IMG/VR virus record: IMGVR_UViG_3300023179_000295
Coordinates: 1 to 34,487 of that record
Strand: one strand, 5' to 3'
Origin: a virus
Length of the DNA: 34,487 nt
Shown: positions 6,365-14,700 of the stretch, one piece after another
How the letters are laid out: the number at the start of each line of letters is the position of its first letter
Position numbering within the stretch: position 1 is the stretch's first letter
Program-made: the position numbers and the translations under genes
The notes under the pieces: generated by a model
The model's database searches: none
Told to the model about the DNA's origin: nothing
What the model saw: only the letters and a program-made list of their open reading frames with translations

Positions 6365-6751
6365 ATGAGAAAGTTCATTAGAAACGATTTGAGAGCGTTT
6401 TTTCCGCCCGAATCAGAAAGCGATCTCCAAGCCCGCTGTGTAGCTTGGTTCGACAAAAAGTATCCCGGATGTACCCAATTGCTCTTTGCCATCCCCAACG
6501 GTGGCCACCGCAACAAATCTACTGCCGGGATCTTGAAAAGCGAAGGCGTTCGTCGCGGCGTGGCTGATCTGTTTTTGGCCATTCCGATCATGGGAACGCA
6601 TGGGGTTTTTATTGAGATGAAGTTCAAGAAAGGCAAGCAATCGCCTGAGCAAATTGAATTTCAAACGCAAGTGGAAGCAATGGGATTTAAGTACATCGTA
6701 ACGAGGAGTGAGGACGATTTTAAAACCGCTATAACTGATTACTTATCATGA
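6365..6751 (+). CDS. VRR-NUC family nuclease (PD-(D/E)xK fold)
   Basis: A 128-residue nuclease from ATG 6365. Family marks are all present: an SESDLQ acidic start, AIPNGGHRNK, the GVRRGVADLF motif carrying the metal-binding Asp, and IEMKFKKG with the Glu-x-Lys pair, then SPEQIEF. Stand-alone phage VRR-NUC proteins are thought to cut branched DNA or resolve junctions before packaging, so Holliday-junction-type processing is the likely role. The frame is open back to ATG 6242, but that would overlap the preceding gene by 47 nt and add a basic tail not typical of the family. Its stop overlaps the next start by ATGA. Confidence 0.85.
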   Translation: MRKFIRNDLRAFFPPESESDLQARCVAWFDKKYPGCTQLLFAIPNGGHRNKSTAGILKSEGVRRGVADLFLAIPIMGTHGVFIEMKFKKGKQSPEQIEFQTQVEAMGFKYIVTRSEDDFKTAITDYLS

Positions 6752-7095
6752 GTTTACAAGCAAAAGCAGTGTTTCAGTTGAGCGAAACTGAAACCTTGAA
6801 ACAACTCGCCGCATTCATGGTGGATGAGTTAGAACACAGAGGGCTTGTCCTCAAATCTCGGGCAGAAGATGCACTGATTGAGGTGGCCGATATTCGCGCC
6901 AAACTTGGTCGCCGCCCAGGTCAAAGCATGGCCCCCAAAACCTTCGAGAAGTTGTTTCTCGAAACCGGACTACTAACAATCGTGGATCCAGCAAAAACAC
7001 CAAATCGCGCAAAACGCTACTGCTTACGATCCGAAGTTGATCGGGTTTTGAAGCAAGCCGAACGTGGCGGTTTGCCGGTGGTGGCTTACGAATAA
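6748..7095 (+). CDS. putative DNA-binding protein (winged-helix/excisionase-like)
   Basis: A 115-residue protein. Residues about 40-110 (VADIRAKLGRRPG...PKTFEKLFLETGL...NRAKRYCLRSEVDRVL) look like a MerR/excisionase-type winged helix: a short helix pair, a basic wing and a final helix ending in SEVDRVLK. This is a resemblance judged by eye. It is translationally coupled to the nuclease gene by ATGA. Excisionase or early regulator are the main options. Confidence 0.5.
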   Translation: MSLQAKAVFQLSETETLKQLAAFMVDELEHRGLVLKSRAEDALIEVADIRAKLGRRPGQSMAPKTFEKLFLETGLLTIVDPAKTPNRAKRYCLRSEVDRVLKQAERGGLPVVAYE

Positions 7096-7245
7096 TCCTC
7101 CCCTATTCACCCGCAATTCATCCTGCAATTTTTCCGGTTATGGCCCAATGAAAACCCGGAACAAGCGCAGCAATTTTCAAACGCGATTTTCTTGTAAAAT
7201 CCCCATTAATGGAAGATTTACGGAAAATCTAAGGAAAGTAAAAGA
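7096..7245 (+). other. 150-bp early intergenic stretch
   Basis: It holds a weak TTCCGG/CCGGAA hairpin (about 7133-7160). A 33-codon frame from ATG 7148 has a stop overlapping the next start (ATGA at 7246). Neither is convincing alone; no promoter of the TAnnTTTG type is seen. Confidence 0.3.
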
Positions 7246-8208
7246 ATGAAAAATCAAGTTATTAATCCACAAAAAAACAGCCGCAGTATTGATCGGCACG
7301 TGCTATTTGCCGAGCGGCTTATGCTCGGCGTGGCCGTGGTGATCACTTCGGCTGGCTTCTTGGTCTGGGGCTACAATGCCGCAGGCCAATACACCGAATC
7401 ATTTACTGTTAAGGCAGCATTTGGCATTTTAGCCGCTTTTATGTCGGCCATGGTTACCGACTTTGCATTTAGAAATTTTTTGGAGGAGGTAATCTTCCAA
7501 ATGTTGGTTGTTTTTTACCCAAAGGCCGAATCACACATCGAAAAACCAGGCTATATCAAAGCCATGGCATTTTTTCGCTGGGTAATTTTGGCTGCTATCG
7601 TGAGTTTACTGTTTTATGCCGATTTCATTTCGGTATACACGGTAAAAGATCCCATTGCAGCAGCAAGCAAACAAAAGCCTGTTGTTGATCCAGCCAAAGT
7701 AAGTGCCGAGGCGGCAAGTACTATGAACGAGCAGATCAAGCCACTAAAACAGCAGATCAGTGCCCTCAAAGCGGAAATTAAACAGGAGGAGAGTAGGGTA
7801 GAACGCCAAAATGCCAGCCTGGTGAAGTTGGTAAGCCAAGGGAACAATTGGGCACCCTCGCAACTGGCTGCAAAAAAAGCCAATGCGACCAAAGTGAAAC
7901 GTGCCAACCTCACCAAATTGGAGGATGCGTATACATCTGCCTTAAGTGGTAACAGCACAGCCCTGGCCACAATCAACAATCAGGCAATCACTACAAGCCT
8001 GGTAACAATTAAGGAAAACAACGATCAAAAAGCCGCTATGTCCAATTTATTCCAACTTTTTGGCGTAGGCAGCAAAATTATGACGGTCCTTTTTAGGATG
8101 TTCCTAGTGGTATCGTTCCTAAGTAAAAACCCCAACCTCGATGCCAATGGCGATGGCACTGTTGATGGCGAAGATGTTACCGCCGCTGCGTCCGGGGCTT
8201 TCAGGTAA
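7246..8208 (+). CDS. multi-pass membrane protein with coiled coil and EF-hand-like loop
   Basis: A 320-residue protein as written. Hydrophobic segments lie at about 23-43, 55-73, 109-128 and 270-292, with an Ala/Lys/Glu-rich coiled coil at about 150-230. After the last segment comes a textbook calcium-binding loop (D299, N301, D303, T305, D307, D310; DANGDGTVDGED), as in EF-hands and dockerins. The frame then ends abruptly beside a GGGG run. Shifting -1 gives a further 63 codons that end in a stop overlapping the next gene, so the intended product is probably about 383 residues. No family recognised. A membrane-bound phage factor (replication anchoring, exclusion) is conceivable but unproven. 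Confidence 0.65.
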   Translation: MKNQVINPQKNSRSIDRHVLFAERLMLGVAVVITSAGFLVWGYNAAGQYTESFTVKAAFGILAAFMSAMVTDFAFRNFLEEVIFQMLVVFYPKAESHIEKPGYIKAMAFFRWVILAAIVSLLFYADFISVYTVKDPIAAASKQKPVVDPAKVSAEAASTMNEQIKPLKQQISALKAEIKQEESRVERQNASLVKLVSQGNNWAPSQLAAKKANATKVKRANLTKLEDAYTSALSGNSTALATINNQAITTSLVTIKENNDQKAAMSNLFQLFGVGSKIMTVLFRMFLVVSFLSKNPNLDANGDGTVDGEDVTAAASGAFR

Positions 8209-8396
8209 GCCCTACACCAACGGACGCAGCACCGCAAGCCGATGGGGTAGGGCAGGCTCCAACTATCAATATCAATCAAGTACAGGCAGAAATTGACGCG
8301 CTATTGATTGCATTCAACTATGCCGATGATCCAACACAAAAAACGCAAATAAGCGCCGAATTAAAAGCGCTACAAATATCACTGGAATATGCATAA
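8205..8396 (+). pseudogene. out-of-frame C-terminal extension of the membrane protein
   Basis: An open stretch without a start codon, -1 to the 7246 gene. It encodes a Pro/Ala-rich spacer (VSPTPTDAAPQADG) and a helical hairpin (QVQAEIDALLIAF...AELKALQISLEY). Its stop at 8394-8396 overlaps the start of the 8389 gene by 8 nt, as expected for a genuine operon gene end. Adding one G to GGGG (8194-8197) joins it to the upstream frame. It is either the victim of a one-base loss or the product of -1 recoding near TTC-AGG-TAA. The hairpin resembles the N-terminus of the next gene product. Confidence 0.6.
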
Positions 8397-9024
8397 GAGC
8401 ACAGCAGAACTGCAAGCAGAAATAGAAGTACTGGAAAACGGAATGGCGCAATCAAGCGCAACACCGGACCGTATCAGGATCTACCAAAATACCATTGCCA
8501 AAATTAAAGCGATCATCCAGCAGCGCCAGGCAGCCGCACAATCAACAGCCGCAAGCAAACCGGCAGATGTGCCGGTTTATCGGCAAACCGGGCCAACCAA
8601 TATCAAGATAGATGTAACGCCAGGGCCAAAGCCCGGAATGACAATCGACTTGCACGAGCAACGTGCTCAGCACATGCCAAAGGTTGAGTTTGAGGTATCC
8701 GCTAATTTATCTGCCACTCGCCCAACCGTAACAATCAATTGGAGCGACGGCACCCAAAGCACGCATACCGAAGGCGATGCCCGCTCTAAATTCACCTCTA
8801 TTTTGCGTGATTTGAACAATAGCAACCTGGCAGAACAAGGACGTTTTGACCAAATTCCCACCTATCGCACCTACGACCGCGCAAAAGCCTATTACAAAGC
8901 ACTTGCAGCGTTTTGGGGCCATAGTCCAACAGCCCGAGAATTAGAGATAATCCCCCTTTCAATGCGAAAAGCGACAATCTTCAATATGATTGTTGCTGAC
9001 TGCACTAATCCGCCCGACATATAA
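8389..9024 (+). CDS. early protein with N-terminal helical hairpin, unknown function
   Basis: A 211-residue protein. Residues 1-50 form a helical hairpin (ELQAEIEVLENGM...TIAKIKAIIQQ) much like the out-of-frame extension just upstream. A Pro/Gln linker follows, then a domain at about 95-205 with WSDGTQSTHTEGD and a helix-rich end. No family recognised. The upstream extension's stop overlaps its start, so coupling with the membrane protein is likely and the two may form a complex through their related hairpins. Confidence 0.55.
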   Translation: MHKSTAELQAEIEVLENGMAQSSATPDRIRIYQNTIAKIKAIIQQRQAAAQSTAASKPADVPVYRQTGPTNIKIDVTPGPKPGMTIDLHEQRAQHMPKVEFEVSANLSATRPTVTINWSDGTQSTHTEGDARSKFTSILRDLNNSNLAEQGRFDQIPTYRTYDRAKAYYKALAAFWGHSPTARELEIIPLSMRKATIFNMIVADCTNPPDI

Positions 9025-9058
9025 TAATCTCACACACATAAAATCTCCCCCCTCCTTC

Positions 9059-9280
9059 ATGACAACAATTGTTGAGCAAAAAACAAGCACTTCCATTACC
9101 GATGTAAACAGCGGTAAAACCCAAAAAGCCAAACTTATTTTCGGCGATTACCCAGGTGAACCACCCAAACACAGATTTAAATTCATAATCCAAGCAAAGG
9201 GTATTTGGCAGGAAATCAGCCTTACACCTGAACAGGTAAGAACACTTTTTCAAGCCTGGAGCGAAGCATTGAGCATCTAA
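9059..9280 (+). CDS. small early protein, unknown function
   Basis: A 73-residue protein started at ATG 9059 (MTTIVEQKTS), beyond a 34-nt gap after the previous stop. The longer frame upstream would overlap that gene. It alternates beta-like stretches (HRFKFIIQAKGIWQEISLTPEQ) and ends in a helix. No family recognised. Confidence 0.5.
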   Translation: MTTIVEQKTSTSITDVNSGKTQKAKLIFGDYPGEPPKHRFKFIIQAKGIWQEISLTPEQVRTLFQAWSEALSI

Positions 9281-9293
9281 GCAACATTCACCA

Positions 9294-9323
9294 GGGCCGG
9301 TGCAATATCCGGCCCACATTTTC
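9294..9323 (+). terminator. terminator-like hairpin before lipoprotein gene
   Basis: GGGCCGG and CCGGCCC form a perfect 7-bp stem with an 8-nt loop (9294-9315), followed by ACATTTTC. It again ends 16 nt before a start codon (9332), as with the hairpins at 3504 and 3895. Confidence 0.5.
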
Positions 9324-9331
9324 AAATCATC

Positions 9332-9538
9332 ATGAAAAAAGAATACACCTACAAGTTTGCATTTTACTGTTTTTTGTTGGCCGGATTGCTCATTTTATTC
9401 GCAGTAGTTACATCCTGCACACGCAAGGTCGCAACAGTAACAACAGCGACGCCAGCAATGGTGCCCGCTCATCCAAAAGAGCCAGAATGGTTCAATAAAC
9501 TATCTAAAACTGCACCCAGTGAGAAAGAAAATCATTAA
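9332..9538 (+). CDS. small lipoprotein (possible outer spanin or exclusion protein)
   Basis: A 68-residue protein with a typical lipoprotein signal: basic start, hydrophobic core (about 9-26) and lipobox VTSC, giving lipidated Cys29. The mature part is only about 40 residues, Thr/Pro/Ala-rich (TTATPAMVPAHPKEP), then polar. Such short proline-bearing lipoproteins include Rz1-type outer spanins and Cor-like exclusion proteins. The early-operon position is less typical of a spanin. The i-spanin-like gene at 10237-10548 converges on it from the other strand. Confidence 0.6.
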   Translation: MKKEYTYKFAFYCFLLAGLLILFAVVTSCTRKVATVTTATPAMVPAHPKEPEWFNKLSKTAPSEKENH

Positions 9539-9746
9539 AGAATTTGATACCGAACTCAAAATGCGGCGTAAGGTTTGGCCAAAAATTTACGGCGAAGTTG
9601 ACCGCTTTGTAAAAATTGAGCACCAAGAGCGATACGATATTCTGCAAATTGCAAAGCGAGTTTTTGAGCAAATGACCGATGCTGATTTTGCCAAGTTTTC
9701 AATCAATCGGCAGGCACCGCCGAATAGCGAACCTACACTTTTTTAA
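9519..9746 (+). CDS. small early protein, unknown function
   Basis: A 75-residue charged helical protein. The GTG at 9519 (overlapping the lipoprotein gene by 20 nt) gives MRKKIIKEFDTELKMRR; an ATG at 9561 would remove 14 residues. No family recognised. The overlap with the lipoprotein gene supports co-translation. Confidence 0.45.
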   Translation: MRKKIIKEFDTELKMRRKVWPKIYGEVDRFVKIEHQERYDILQIAKRVFEQMTDADFAKFSINRQAPPNSEPTLF

Positions 9747-9749
9747 AAC

Positions 9750-10027
9750 ATGAAATCAAGACCAATGCTATTCAGCGGCCCAATGGTTCGCGCCATTTTG
9801 GAAGGCCTGATGAAGATTTTGACCTGATTACAGGTGAATTAATTGTTAGGTTCCTTGAAAAAACGGAGATTCTTAAGCAGATCCGTACTCTTGATATCAG
9901 GCATAAAATAGAAACCGGATCGTTCTTTTTGCCACAAGAAATGCGTGTTAAAATTGCTAATATTCTGTTGGGTGCAAATGATACGCAGGACAACACAGAG
10001 CAAAGACCAAATCACATAACTGGTTAA
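9750..10027 (+). pseudogene. broken KTQTRR/ASCH-like small phage gene
   Basis: From ATG 9750 the frame opens MKSRPMLFSGPMVRAILEG, the familiar start of small phage ASCH-like proteins that normally continue with KTQTRR. Instead it stops after 25 codons. From about 9806 a good coding stretch continues in the -1 frame (DEDFDLITGELIVRFLEKT...), open to the TAA at 10027, with no start codon of its own. Either one base was lost in GGAAGG (9800-9805) or a deletion fused the head of one gene to the tail of another. The absence of KTQTRR favours a deletion. Confidence 0.55.
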
Positions 10028-10171
10028 AAATGAAAACATGAATGTAAAATAGTATAGCAAAACCTGCCACTCTCAAGGGTGATACTGCGCAACGCACTTC
10101 ATAATGAACCAAGTGCCAGAAACTGAGTGGGGGCTACTACCCAGATATTTGCGTCTTTCATGTTTTCTTAT
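10028..10171 (+). other. intergenic stretch at convergence of early and late operons
   Basis: About 140 bp without a convincing frame on either strand. It is AT-rich at first, then mixed; I see no promoter consensus. It leads into the bidirectional terminator. Confidence 0.4.
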
Positions 10172-10212
10172 AAAAAGCGCCGCGCCAGTACCATCGTACA
10201 GCGCGGCGTTTG
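10172..10212. terminator. bidirectional intrinsic terminator between operons
   Basis: CGCCGCGC (10178-10185) and GCGCGGCG (10201-10208) form a perfect 8-bp stem with a 15-nt loop, preceded by AAAAA and followed by TTT. It can end both the plus early and minus late transcripts, which converge here. Confidence 0.75.
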
Positions 10213-10236
10213 CATTTACCCGCCTTAGGTATTTCT

Positions 10237-10548
10237 TTAGTTGCGCCGCTTAGGCGCACTGCTCAAATACGTATTCACCCGCTCACGTAGCGTAGCAAGT
10301 TCCACGCTAAGGATTTCTTTTTGAGTAATACACTCTTTCACCTCATTATTTACCTGGGCAATTTTTCCTTCCAGTGCGGCTTTTGTGTTCAAGGCCTCCT
10401 GCTTTACGTCTTGCATCATACTATACAATACAAAACAGGCCGCCAGCAGCAGCATAACCTGAAAGGGCTGTTTACGCAGCGATTCTAGTATAACTTTGAA
10501 AAATTCAGTCATCACATCAAATTGTTGTGGTGGCGTAGTTCCAGGCAT
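10237..10548 (-). CDS. one-pass membrane protein with coiled coil (i-spanin- or holin-like)
   Basis: A 103-residue protein, last gene of the late operon. One hydrophobic segment (about 28-46, VMLLLAACFVLYSMM) follows a short N-terminus. A long coiled coil (about 48-92, VKQEALNTKAALEGKIAQVNNEV) and a basic tail end it. This N-in, C-out layout is that of inner-membrane spanins (Rz type); a holin or virion-assembly factor is also possible. ATG at codon 13 is an alternative start. End-of-operon position after the tail genes suits lysis. Confidence 0.5.
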   Translation of the reverse strand: MPGTTPPQQFDVMTEFFKVILESLRKQPFQVMLLLAACFVLYSMMQDVKQEALNTKAALEGKIAQVNNEVKECITQKEILSVELATLRERVNTYLSSAPKRRN

Positions 10549-10627
10549 GACGTAGTTTTTATGCCATTAACGCAAAATTCACGCCATTTATCCCGGTTTT
10601 ATCGCCACTATGTTGACAAATAATTAG

Positions 10628-10936
10628 TTACACAATCGTAAAGGTAACACCCGAATTGAGCGCTACTAGATTATCCTTTACCACCTGTTCCACGGCATTT
10701 TGCCATTTGGCAGTATCACCGGTACCGGTACCGGTTTTGGCATCTACCTGGCTTTTTGTTATGCGCATTATAAAGTTTGCGCTGGTAATGGTTGTACTAC
10801 CCGTGGGTACCACTCGCAGATTTACAACAATGTCGCCAGTTCGCTGAAAATACTGCGGATCACAGTAAGTGTCAGGCGTTGTGAATTTTTCAATTGATCC
10901 ACTTTCGTAGATTACGTCCCCGCTTGAAGTTATCAT
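10628..10936 (-). CDS. small tail-associated protein, unknown function
   Basis: A 102-residue beta-rich, Thr/Val-rich protein (MITSSGDVIY start; VVNLRVVPTGSTTITSANFIMRITKSQ). It starts directly after the stop of the tail-tip/fibre frame (10938). No family recognised. Composition and place suggest a tail or fibre accessory. Confidence 0.5.
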   Translation of the reverse strand: MITSSGDVIYESGSIEKFTTPDTYCDPQYFQRTGDIVVNLRVVPTGSTTITSANFIMRITKSQVDAKTGTGTGDTAKWQNAVEQVVKDNLVALNSGVTFTIV

Positions 10937-10937
10937 G

Positions 10938-11799
10938 TTAATAGCCTCCTATGTTTAGATACAGGTTGAAATAGGTGTTCTGCGGTAGTGCCGTACCCCT
11001 ATTTTTAATTTTGAATGATCCTGCCGCCAGTGAGGTGCAGTAAAATGATGCCATATTGGCCCGATATGTATCATTGCCATCCAGCACAGGAATACAAGTT
11101 GCTGTAAAGGCGGTACCAAGCGTAACCGTAAGAATATCGCCATTTAAGGCGGGTGCAGTTCCGGTCGTAAGTCCAATAATGATAAAGTTACTATGGCCAC
11201 TTGATGATAGAGTAGGGGAAGTTCCCGCGCCCGTGCCTGCAACAAGTGTGACGCCAGTGCTTTGATTTTGAAAAACATTACTCATGGTGCGACCGCTCAC
11301 ATCCAGCGCATGTAAGGGGGCATCTTTATTAATACCGACCCGCGCCGCAGAGTCGTTAGTAATGATAAGACCTTGATTTACCGTTCCACCTGGCAGCGAT
11401 GCACCAGGCGTAATCTTAAACTTGTCACTGTCCGAATTATCAAGACCCATCGCCGTGGTGACGACCGTACTTATGGTAAACTGAATAGTCGGATCACCCG
11501 CATTGGATGTGGCGCCAGATCCGCCCACCGAAATCGCTTCAATAGCATTTGCCGCCGATGTATTACTGACATTGATTAACGAGTTAATCATGTTATTGCT
11601 CACATTGGCGCTGCAACGAATAAACTCCGTAGCATTCGATAAAGCCCCTGCAAATACATTGATATAAGCCGCAGAGGTTCCTGTACCGATCACCAGCCGT
11701 TTATTGGTATTGTCCCAAGTAAATGCGCTGTCGTCATTAAGCGCCGAAACGTCCGATGCAAAAGGGATGCGTGTAGCGGTAAGTGAGCCAGTAAGCCCG
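10938..11799 (-). pseudogene. C-terminal fibre part of the tail-tip protein, -1 frame
   Basis: Open, fibre-like coding DNA in the -1 frame relative to the 14938 gene. Its upstream part, before any start, is plainly coding (GSLTATRIPFASDVSALN, then TWDNTNKRLVIGTG). It continues with Ser/Thr/Asn-rich beta repeats and a GINKDAPLHALDVSG motif typical of phage fibres. A GTG at 11693 could open a 251-residue product, but it lies inside the obvious continuation. One extra G in GGG (11797-11799) would fuse both parts into 1333 residues. One-base loss or frameshifting are the options. Confidence 0.7.
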
Positions 11800-14700
11800 A
11801 AAATGTGAAGTATTCCAGCGCATTGGCCGCTGCATTGGTGCGCAATAATTGCAATGAAGTACCCAACGCAGTAAGGCCTGTGCCGCCTTTTGCAACCCCA
11901 AGTGTACCGCCAATATTATTCAGCGTTAAGTTTGCCTCATTTACATCTACGCTGAATGCTTGCAAGGCAGCGCCCGTTGGAGTACCTCCAAGCGTTACCT
12001 TAGTTGATCCAGCCGTTACGTTTGATGGAGTTCCTGTAATACCCGTAAATGTAAAATACTCTAGTGCTGTACCTGCTGCATTGGTACGCAGTAATTGCAG
12101 TGAAGTACCTAACGCAGTAAGGCCTGTGCCGCCTTTTGCAACCCCAAGTGTACCGCCAATATTATTCAGCGTTAAGTTTGCCTCATTCACATCAATAGTG
12201 AATGCTTGTAATGCAGCGCCCGTTGGAGTACCACCCAGCGTTACCTTAGTGGATCCTGCCGTTACGTTTGATGGAGTTCCGGTAATACCCGTAAATGTAA
12301 AATACTCTAGTGCTGTACCTGCTGCATTGGTACGCAGTAATTGCAGTGAAGTACCTAACGCAGTAAGGCCTGTGCCGCCTTTTGCAACCCCAAGTGTACC
12401 GCCAATATTATTCAGGGTTAAGTTTGCCTCATTCACATCAATAGTGAATGCTTGTAATGCAGCGCCCGTTGGAGTACCACCCAGCGTTACCTTAGTGGAT
12501 CCTGCCGTTACGTTTGCTGGTGTAACAGTAGTTGGCGCAGAAGCCTTCCAGTCATTTGTACTAGCATCCCAGGTAAGTACGTGGCCATTTGTAACCCCAT
12601 CATAAGCCTCCCACTTTACGCTAGTCCTGTTAAATCGAAGCACGCTTCCCTTAGTCGTAGTAGGCAAAGAGAACGCATACGCAATCGGCTTTTTGATCAA
12701 ATACGACCCTTGCGGATAATTAGCCGTAAGCGTACCACTCACCGCAATTGCTGTAGCGCCAGCCGTAGGTCCGGCCGTAATGGTCAGGCTATCAAATTGG
12801 CCGGTTACCGGGTTCACAATGGTAATGATATCATTGATCGCGTAATCATTACCCGTAAGCGCTGTCACTACTGGCAGACTGGTAATACTTCCCGTGGCCA
12901 CCGGTGCGCTCAGTGCGTTGTTACTCACAGGATACAGTACCGCAGGTGGGGGAGAGCTGCCAAATCCGGGATTTCCACTGGTCACCGGTGGAGTGTTGCC
13001 CGTAGTAGGGTTTCCGTTCCCGGCAAATATTGGGATGTTATTATTCCCCAATTGTATCACTTTCACCGGCGTACTATTCACGCCACCGGTGCCGTAATTG
13101 ATCTCATAGAAATCACCGGCTAATTCATCATCACTTGCCCGCCAGGTGCCGCCCTGGAAAAGCCAACTCACACCGTCTGTAACGAATTTTCGATACAGCA
13201 CAATGCTACCATAGGCCACCGTGCTCATTTTCCGAATTGGCGTATATTGACCGCGCAAAATAGTGATGGCTAGTAGATCGCTCAGTTTTTTGTTCTTCGC
13301 TTCTGATCCTATGCCCCAATTCCCCGTTACCACCCAGTTGCTACCCACTTTGCGCCGCACCCGGCCCACGCTGTTGGTGCTGGTTCCCGTGCCAATGCGG
13401 GTATCATACGTTTCTATGATGTTATTACCTGCATCACCGGTGGCGGTGTATTGCGTAATATCCTCCTTTGCATCCGGCGTACCCTGGTCGTACAACTCCA
13501 GCCAAATGTTGGGGATTTGGTGCCACACATTGATCACACTTGTAGCGATGGTGCCAGCCTCCCAGGCCTTTTCAATCGCATGTAATTCAAGGGTGAATAA
13601 GTTATCCCCGCCATCCTGCACAAGCGGCTGCGTAAGTATGTTAATGCTGGTGCTCAGGCCTACGTTACTATTGGGAATCGGATTGATAATTACATGCAAG
13701 TAAAAATACCCCGCCGTTGCACTCCACTGGCCAGCAGTATAGTTTATCTTGTTCCCTGGAATATCTTTCGTATAGGTATTCACCCAATACCGCAGCCCAA
13801 TGCGTATTTGCACCCGAAACACAGCATACACCATGTTGTTCTGGTTTCCGGAGTAGGATGCATTGATTACCTGAATGCTCAAATCGCCCGTGGCTTTGAT
13901 TACACTATTCCCGCCACTGCTATCAATCTCCTGCGTAAATGATCCGCCAGGGAACGATCCACCGTAAGGATTGCTCACAATCGTACCCAACTGGTACATA
14001 TTGCGCCGGTTGAACACATTGTAATTGACAATCACCTTTTTCAGGGCTGGGTAATAATCCCAGGTACCACCCTGGCCACTATTTCTGGCGCCGCTTTCCG
14101 TGCGGTTCAATGTATTTTGTGATCCGTAAGCGGAAAAAGTCAGGTACGATCCAGTCTTTGCGTATTTCCTGCCCACATAGTTGCTCGTGCGGTAACTTGG
14201 CTGCTCTATCCAGTACACACCATCCACCATCATAATACGGGCATCAAATGCCGTAAGTATGTTATCCAGCACATCATAGCAACTCAGCACGTCTTTTTCA
14301 GTACCGCCACTCGTGTGAAAATCATAAAAAGCAATATGGTCCACGCCGTACACATTCAGCGGATCGGTAGCATTGGCCGGTGTTACATTTTCATCCCACC
14401 AATCTACCGACGTTCTGAAAAACTCATCACCACTGGCATACAGCGCCGAAGATGGTATTTTCGTAAGGCAGTTTTTAATATGTTCTACGAAAGTTTTCGT
14501 ACCAGTGTACAAAGTGCCCGCATCGTAATACGGCACGTTTTTGAGCGCACCAAGGCCGCATATTGCTTTTATGGTGAATTGATATGGGTAGTTCGCATCC
14601 TCTTGTTCGGTATTATCGGCAATAATCACCCCGGTCCAGAATAGGGTAGGGGAGGATGCGCCCGTAGTAACTTTCAGCGTAAATTGATCCTCTTTACTCG

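Noticed and set aside
7148-7249. 33-codon gene before the membrane protein
   Set aside because: The overlap of its stop with the next start is suggestive, but the peptide (MKTRNKRSNFQ start) has no other support.
9772-10060. Minus-strand frames near the early operon end
   Set aside because: They are antisense to the broken KTQTRR-like gene and lie beyond the bidirectional terminator for minus transcription.
11800-12540. CRISPR array
   Set aside because: The period is 246 bp with no spacers, and the repeat is in frame within a fibre gene.
11805-12605. Plus-strand open frame of 266 codons opposite the tail-tip repeats
   Set aside because: It is the antisense of the 246-bp repeats; the minus strand gives a clear fibre protein and the plus frame only repetitive Pro/Val/Ala sequence.
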